Source of the DNA: a virus
IMG/VR virus record: IMGVR_UViG_3300031718_000033
Location: 1-33,942 of that record
Length of the DNA stretch: 33,942 bases
Direction: 5' to 3' (one strand)
Both the position numbers and the translations under genes were made by a program. Under the pieces are notes generated by a model, which was given only the letters and a program-made list of their open reading frames with translations, searched no databases and was not told where the DNA came from. How positions within the stretch are numbered: the stretch's first letter is position 1; the number at the start of each line of letters is the position of its first letter. Of this stretch, positions 29,579-33,942 are shown one piece after another.

Positions 29579-30163
29579 ATGGCAACCTACATCGTCCCCA
29601 CCAGCGGTCAGACCTACCCGGACATCACCGGCGGCCAACTCACGCAAACCAACGGGGATCCGGTCTTCCCTGGTACCGTACTGACAGGCCCGGTCATCGC
29701 TGGGAATATCGTCCAAAGCGATGGCACGAACAATCTCGCTGGCTTAGGCAGTCAGTCTGGAACGGCGAATCAAGGCTATGCCACGATGGGCCAGTCCTGC
29801 GTGATCACGCAGGCAACGAATACCGGCGTTGCCGGTCAGTTCGCCTGCCCGATCGTCATCCCGGCGCAGAGTCAGATCAAGTCCATCAAGCTGATGGTGA
29901 CAACCGCTTTCTCTGGCACTGCGACAACGCTCGGCATTGGCACCTCGGCGAGCGCGGTCGCTCTCACGGCAGCGAATGCGGTTGTGACCTCAGGTGCTTT
30001 GGGTCAGGTGACCATCACGCCTGGAACCTCGCTCACCCAGATTGCGAACTGGGATAACGTCGGCAACCAGGACGTGCAGATTGTGGTTCTGTCCACCAAT
30101 ACCGGCACTGGCGTCGGCACGCTCAGCGTAGAATATTTGCAAGGCATAAATCTGGCGTCCTGA
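29579..30163 (+). CDS. Structural protein, beta-rich (194 aa)
   Basis: ATG at 29579, weak ribosome site. Thr/Gly/Ala-rich: YIVPTSGQTYPDITGGQLTQ, then QSCVITQATNTGVAGQFACP, and VTTAFSGTATTLGIGTSASA. Low charge and a regular beta pattern suggest a virion surface or decoration protein. Follows the capsid gene directly. Not assigned to a family. Confidence 0.72.
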   Translation: MATYIVPTSGQTYPDITGGQLTQTNGDPVFPGTVLTGPVIAGNIVQSDGTNNLAGLGSQSGTANQGYATMGQSCVITQATNTGVAGQFACPIVIPAQSQIKSIKLMVTTAFSGTATTLGIGTSASAVALTAANAVVTSGALGQVTITPGTSLTQIANWDNVGNQDVQIVVLSTNTGTGVGTLSVEYLQGINLAS

Positions 30164-30180
30164 CGCCCTGGAGATATCGA

Positions 30181-30537
30181 ATGAAGGGTCGTAAGCACAA
30201 AGAAACCGGCGGCGTGAACGAGCCCGAGGCCGACGTCAAGACCAAGAACGAGGCGCGCACGAATGCGAAGGAAATCGACTCCGAAGCCGAGGAACTGAAA
30301 AAAGGCGGTCGCGCGAAGAAGAAGCGCGGCGGCAAAGCAGGTTTCGGTCCCGAGAAGCACGGGAGCGATGAGCCGAAAGTCGGCGGCGATAAGCCCAACA
30401 CTCACGCGGGGCGCAAGCCGCGCAAGGCGGGCGGACGCACCGGCTCTGAGGCACAACCATTCACCTCAGCGCGTAAGGGCACCGACGCGCCGGGGCGAGA
30501 ATTGATGAAGGGTGAGTACGGCATGGGTGAGGATTAA
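30181..30537 (+). CDS. Lys/Gly-rich basic protein (118 aa)
   Basis: GGAG 7 nt before the ATG. Highly charged: KGRKHKETGGVNEPEADVKT, EELKKGGRAKKKRGGKAGFG, DKPNTHAGRKPRKAGGRTGS, ending ELMKGEYGMGED. Shares KKGGR and HAGRKPR with the 232-aa protein at 23958. Low complexity; it may bind nucleic acid. It ends the operon before a terminator at 30577-30604. Confidence 0.74.
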   Translation: MKGRKHKETGGVNEPEADVKTKNEARTNAKEIDSEAEELKKGGRAKKKRGGKAGFGPEKHGSDEPKVGGDKPNTHAGRKPRKAGGRTGSEAQPFTSARKGTDAPGRELMKGEYGMGED

Positions 30538-30576
30538 GATCGGCCGACGAGGGCACCGCTGGCCCATGGCATAACG

Positions 30577-30604
30577 ACGGGCCCAACTGGGCCCGTTTCA
30601 TTTT
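30577..30604 (+). terminator. Rho-independent terminator
   Basis: ACGGGCCC (30577-30584), loop AACT, GGGCCCGT (30589-30596), then TTTCATTTT-like tail at 30597-30604. It sits between the 118-aa gene and the gene at 30617 and divides the head and tail transcripts. Confidence 0.85.
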
Positions 30605-30616
30605 GGAGAGTAGTGA

Positions 30617-31261
30617 ATGCGTCCCATCACCGTAACTGTAGGCCCGCTAACCGCCTCGAGCGGCAATAACATTGCGCAAAGCCAGACCCCTGGCGCCGCT
30701 GGCAATCTGACTTTGAACGGCTCAACGGTGGTAAACGGCGTGGCAGTACTCACCGCCGCGCAAGCGATCACCCTCGCCAGCACCGATTCCACGCACACAG
30801 CGACGATTTTTGGCACCAGTTGGGCAGGGGATCCGATCAGCGAGACGGTGGCCTTAAATGGCACGGCGGTGACGAGTGTGCTGAGTTACAAAACCATCAC
30901 GCGAATTTCGGTCAATGCCGCCCTTACCGCGGCGATCACGGTGGGCACCAGTGGCATTGGCGCCTCTCCTTGGGTGCGCTTGGATGAGTGGGCATTGGCT
31001 CAAGTGGCAATCCAATGCGACACCTCTGGCACGGTGAGTTACACCATTCAGCAAACGCTCGATGATCCGAATTCGCCCACCAACCCTGTCGCCCCTAACT
31101 TAGTGACTTGGGTTAACAGTTCCGATACCAACGCCGTGAACGCGACAGGACCGATTCAAAGCAATTACGCCTTTGCGCCGACTTTCGCTCGAGTGCTCCT
31201 AAACAGTGGGTCAGGATCCGTGACGGCGACCTTCGTGCAGCTCGGCGTGGCGCCCTACTGA
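30617..31261 (+). CDS. Structural protein, beta-rich (214 aa)
   Basis: ATG at 30617 with GGAG 8 nt upstream, just after the terminator. Reads RPITVTVGPLTASSGNNIAQ, then AITLASTDSTHTATIFGTSW and VSYTIQQTLDDPNSPTNPVA, ending VLLNSGSGSVTATFVQLGVA. The ending (FARVLLNSG..SVTATFVQ) is reminiscent of proteins found next to tail genes of many phages. A virion component; exact role unknown. Its TGA overlaps the next ATG by 1 nt. Confidence 0.76.
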   Translation: MRPITVTVGPLTASSGNNIAQSQTPGAAGNLTLNGSTVVNGVAVLTAAQAITLASTDSTHTATIFGTSWAGDPISETVALNGTAVTSVLSYKTITRISVNAALTAAITVGTSGIGASPWVRLDEWALAQVAIQCDTSGTVSYTIQQTLDDPNSPTNPVAPNLVTWVNSSDTNAVNATGPIQSNYAFAPTFARVLLNSGSGSVTATFVQLGVAPY

Positions 31262-31365
31262 TGCACGGCGGGCACTCTCAAGGGCATGGGTTATCCAGCG
31301 GAAACGGCAATGGTACAGGCAGCGGTGGCCACGGCACCTCTCAGGGCGGTGGCTTAAGTGGCTAA
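31261..31365 (+). CDS. 34-aa Gly/His/Ser-rich peptide
   Basis: ATG at 31261 overlaps the preceding stop by 1 nt, TAA at 31363-31365. Reads MHGGHSQGHGLSSGNGNGTG then SGGHGTSQGGGLSG: His and Gly dominate. Its end overlaps the fibre-like start (31358) by 8 nt. The composition suggests an unstructured peptide, possibly metal binding; no family recognised. Confidence 0.5.
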   Translation: MHGGHSQGHGLSSGNGNGTGSGGHGTSQGGGLSG

Positions 31366-33942
31366 CGAGAAAATCTCCGAACTCCCCGCAGGCTCCCCGG
31401 CGCAGCCCTCGGATGCAATCCCGATCGCGCGCGGTGGTGCGAATTTCTCAATTGCCGTCTCTGATATAGGCGGTGGCGGAGGGGGCGGCGGCGGGATTAA
31501 TGCATCCTTTGGCGGCAACACCGCAGGCGTGCTGTCGCTCGTCTCAACCGGCACGCTATTCTTAGCGGGCGGCAATAACGTCACGCTCTCGCAGAATGGC
31601 AATTCGGTCACCATTTCAGCCAACACGGCGGCGGCTGCGAATATCTCAATCAGCGCGGGCACTCAATCGAATGCATTCGGCGGCATCACCTTCGGCAACT
31701 CGAACAATATCTCCTTTGGCCTCAATAACGGCACTATCACGGCGACTGCCAGTCAGTCTAATCAGACCGATGGCGTGTATATATTCGGTAATACCACTGG
31801 CCAGTCAACATCCAATACCCATGACGCGCGATCACTGTCGATAATCGCAAGCGGTCTGGTATCGGCTGGATGGAGCGCCGGAGCCATATTGCTGTCGGCC
31901 CCAACGTTGCCGCCGCTGTTCTCAGGAGTAGGCATCTCCACTGGCGGAAACTCGGCTGGTATCACAGGCGTTCAGTCGCAGCAACTCGTGCTGGTAGGCG
32001 GTAGCAACGTCACCTTGTCAGGCTCTGGAGCGGCCGGATCCGGCACTGTTACTATCAACGTGCCTAGCCAGACGGTCCAGACCTTAGGCGTTTACGCGCA
32101 GTCTCAGACCTTCGGGCAGTCATCATCCAGCACGTATGACGCGCGCTCGCTGTCTATCGTCGGCCAGGGAAACGTCGTCATTGGCCAGTCGGGCGCCTCA
32201 ATATTCATATCAGGAGCATCGAACTCTGGTGCTTCTGGGGATGTCTTTGCGACTGGCAACACAACAGGACAGTCATCCAGCAGCGCGTATCCTCTCAATA
32301 GCCTAAATGTCTCATTCGCCGGAATCATCTCTGGTGGCTGGTCATCTAACAGCCTAATCATCTCGGCGCCCGCGAGCACCGGGATTAGTCAGTCGATGTT
32401 TGCCGCCTCGAATACAACTTTAGGAACCAGCGGCACGCAGACGATAGGCCAGTTGTCACTCGCCGGTGCCGGTAATGTCTCCGTGGGAGTAAGCAATGGC
32501 TCGTATGTCATCAGCGGCGCGGGTGGTGGCGGGGGAGGCGGCGTTAACTTTGGCGTCTCCACAGCAGGAAATACCGCAGGTGCCACTGGTACGGTATCCA
32601 CTGGCAATGTGGTCCTCGTGGGCTCCGGCCCGATCTCTCTCTCACAAGCCACTGGGGCGGCAGGATCCGCAGCCACCATCACAATCAACGCTCCAGCCAC
32701 CTCTAGCATCAGCGGTACCGGGCAAGTTTCGGTAGCAGTTGCAGGCTCTACGATAAGCCTAGGTGTGCCGACGCAGACGATTTTTGCAACCGGCAATACG
32801 ACCCAAGGCAGCAGCGGAACGTTCACAAACGGTAGTTTCTTAGTCAATGCACTTGGCAACATTTCCGCTGGCTACAGTAACGGCTCTCTGGTGCTCTCGG
32901 GTGCCGGAGGGGGCGCAGGGCTATCGCTTGGTGTCTCGACTGGCGGTAACACCTCTGGAAATACTGGAACCTACAGCGGCCAAGTAGTGTTCGCTGGCGG
33001 AAACAACATCACGCTGTCCGTCTCTAGCGGCGCGGCTGGTGCGCAGACGATCACTATCTCTGGTGCCAATGCCGGAGGTGCGCAGACAGGTATCAGCAGC
33101 GTAATCGTCTCGAATACTACCTATACGTCTGGAGCTATTTCATTCAGCAATGCGAATGGTATTTCCTTCGGTTCTAGCGCAGGGCAGGCAATCACCGCCT
33201 CATACACGCAGTCAGGCCAAGCATTCTCAGCGAGCGGCGGTTCAAGCACGTTCTCGACGCTCGTATTTACAAACAGCGGAGGGGTGACGTTCACCAATAC
33301 CGGCGGAAGTTTGGGCGCGATTGTGGCTACTACGCAGGCACTGTTCTTCCTAGGAAACACGACAGGGCAGTCTTCCAGCAGCAGCATTGCTGATCAGACA
33401 ATTTCTCACTCCTTTGGAGGCGCCATATCCGGAGGCATGTCTGGCGGCTCAATACTTATTTCAGCACCCGCGACATCCTCTATTTCTGGTACAGGCTTAG
33501 TTTCCGTCGTCGTCAACGCCTCGACTATTTCGATTGGCGCCGCGATTCCGCAACTATCGTTCTTCCAGCCTCTAGGGCCAATGCAGAACACGACGGTCAC
33601 GCAAAACGGGTTAGGCAGCGTGCAGGTATATCCTGCGATCGCGCCATTCCCATTTACCGCGAGTCGCGCTGATATCATGATATCGGCATCCGCTGCGGCA
33701 CTGGCGCTATCGACGCAAGCGCAAACTATATCCGCGTATGTTGGCTTGTATACTCTCAACGGCTCAACATTATCGCTTGCCTCGAGCGGCTCGCAATCCT
33801 ACGCGATGACCAATTCCAGCAACGCATCTAATGCCTCTATCACTGGAATCAGACGCCTTTCTGTGCCGATCAATGTTAACTACACAGGTGGCTTTGATCT
33901 ATTCATTGGCCAAATGACCAACACTACATTTGCCAACACCAA
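31358..33942 (+). CDS. Large beta-repeat tail-fibre-like protein (partial, runs off right edge)
   Basis: Open from GTG 31358 to the window end (861 codons, no stop). Begins VANEKISELPAGSPAQPSDA then IPIARGGANFSIAVSDI, an opening used by phage tail proteins. The body is Gly/Ser/Thr/Asn-rich beta repeats of two alternating kinds: STGGNTAG...-LVFAGGNNVTLS-...-TITIS and GNTTGQSSSS-type units. The C-terminal part seen (SFFQPLGPMQNTTVTQ, PFPFTASRADIMISASAAAL) is less repetitive. The family resembles beta-strand repeat proteins of metagenomic phages. It is probably a receptor-binding or tail fibre protein. Confidence 0.85.
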   Translation, partial: MANEKISELPAGSPAQPSDAIPIARGGANFSIAVSDIGGGGGGGGGINASFGGNTAGVLSLVSTGTLFLAGGNNVTLSQNGNSVTISANTAAAANISISAGTQSNAFGGITFGNSNNISFGLNNGTITATASQSNQTDGVYIFGNTTGQSTSNTHDARSLSIIASGLVSAGWSAGAILLSAPTLPPLFSGVGISTGGNSAGITGVQSQQLVLVGGSNVTLSGSGAAGSGTVTINVPSQTVQTLGVYAQSQTFGQSSSSTYDARSLSIVGQGNVVIGQSGASIFISGASNSGASGDVFATGNTTGQSSSSAYPLNSLNVSFAGIISGGWSSNSLIISAPASTGISQSMFAASNTTLGTSGTQTIGQLSLAGAGNVSVGVSNGSYVISGAGGGGGGGVNFGVSTAGNTAGATGTVSTGNVVLVGSGPISLSQATGAAGSAATITINAPATSSISGTGQVSVAVAGSTISLGVPTQTIFATGNTTQGSSGTFTNGSFLVNALGNISAGYSNGSLVLSGAGGGAGLSLGVSTGGNTSGNTGTYSGQVVFAGGNNITLSVSSGAAGAQTITISGANAGGAQTGISSVIVSNTTYTSGAISFSNANGISFGSSAGQAITASYTQSGQAFSASGGSSTFSTLVFTNSGGVTFTNTGGSLGAIVATTQALFFLGNTTGQSSSSSIADQTISHSFGGAISGGMSGGSILISAPATSSISGTGLVSVVVNASTISIGAAIPQLSFFQPLGPMQNTTVTQNGLGSVQVYPAIAPFPFTASRADIMISASAAALALSTQAQTISAYVGLYTLNGSTLSLASSGSQSYAMTNSSNASNASITGIRRLSVPINVNYTGGFDLFIGQMTNTTFANT

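Noticed and set aside
32389-32862. Minus-strand frames within the fibre-like gene
   Set aside because: Pro/Val-rich shadows of Gly/Thr-rich repeats on the plus strand.

Overview
The window looks like a fragment of a tailed dsDNA bacteriophage genome (Caudoviricetes). It carries small and large terminase, portal, scaffold-like, major capsid and tail-fibre-like genes, preceded by replication, recombination and nuclease genes. The many tiny genes are packed head to tail with ATGA/GTGA overlaps. GC is moderate to high, and most starts have AGGAG-type ribosome sites, so a proteobacterial-type host is likely but cannot be fixed from sequence. No integrase or tRNA gene was seen. Both ends run into genes, so the genome is incomplete here.

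Layout. (1) Positions 1-5863, minus strand: a recombination cassette (177/160-aa hypothetical, 88-aa hypothetical, PD-(D/E)XK nuclease, P-loop ATPase), then an HNH homing endonuclease gene, a 110-aa protein fused to it, and a gene whose body is about 41 copies of a 12-bp unit and runs off the left edge. An intact IS1595-family element (1568-3195, 8-bp target duplication CTAGGAAC) sits inside the HNH gene. (2) 5864-5996: divergent promoter region. (3) 5997-10869, plus: SF2 helicase, VRR-NUC nuclease, C5 DNA methyltransferase and small proteins, almost all translationally coupled. (4) 10870-13438, plus: promoter under a palindrome, small DNA-binding-like protein, 755-aa TOPRIM/VirE-type primase-helicase. 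(5) 13435-14249, minus: three tiny overlapping genes (two membrane peptides) and a ribbon-helix-helix gene. (6) 14250-15163: no convincing gene, but GGACAGT repeats, a degenerate 12-13-bp repeat array, an AT-rich stretch and a perfect DnaA box, which together make a candidate replication origin. (7) 15164-18451, plus: two RHH-type proteins in overlapping frames, then a chain of small coupled genes. (8) 18444-33942, plus: packaging, portal, scaffold/head genes, a frameshifted small membrane gene, a free-standing HNH-like endonuclease, capsid, a rho-independent terminator, and a long beta-repeat fibre-like gene leaving the right edge.

How it fits together: leftward genes supply recombination; rightward early genes supply helicase, nucleases, DNA methylation and primase; the repeat-rich gap next to the primase is the probable origin; the right half packages DNA and builds the particle. 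The most striking items are the hidden tetrapeptide-repeat gene at the left edge, the nested IS-in-homing-endonuclease arrangement with exactly readable ends, and the origin candidate.
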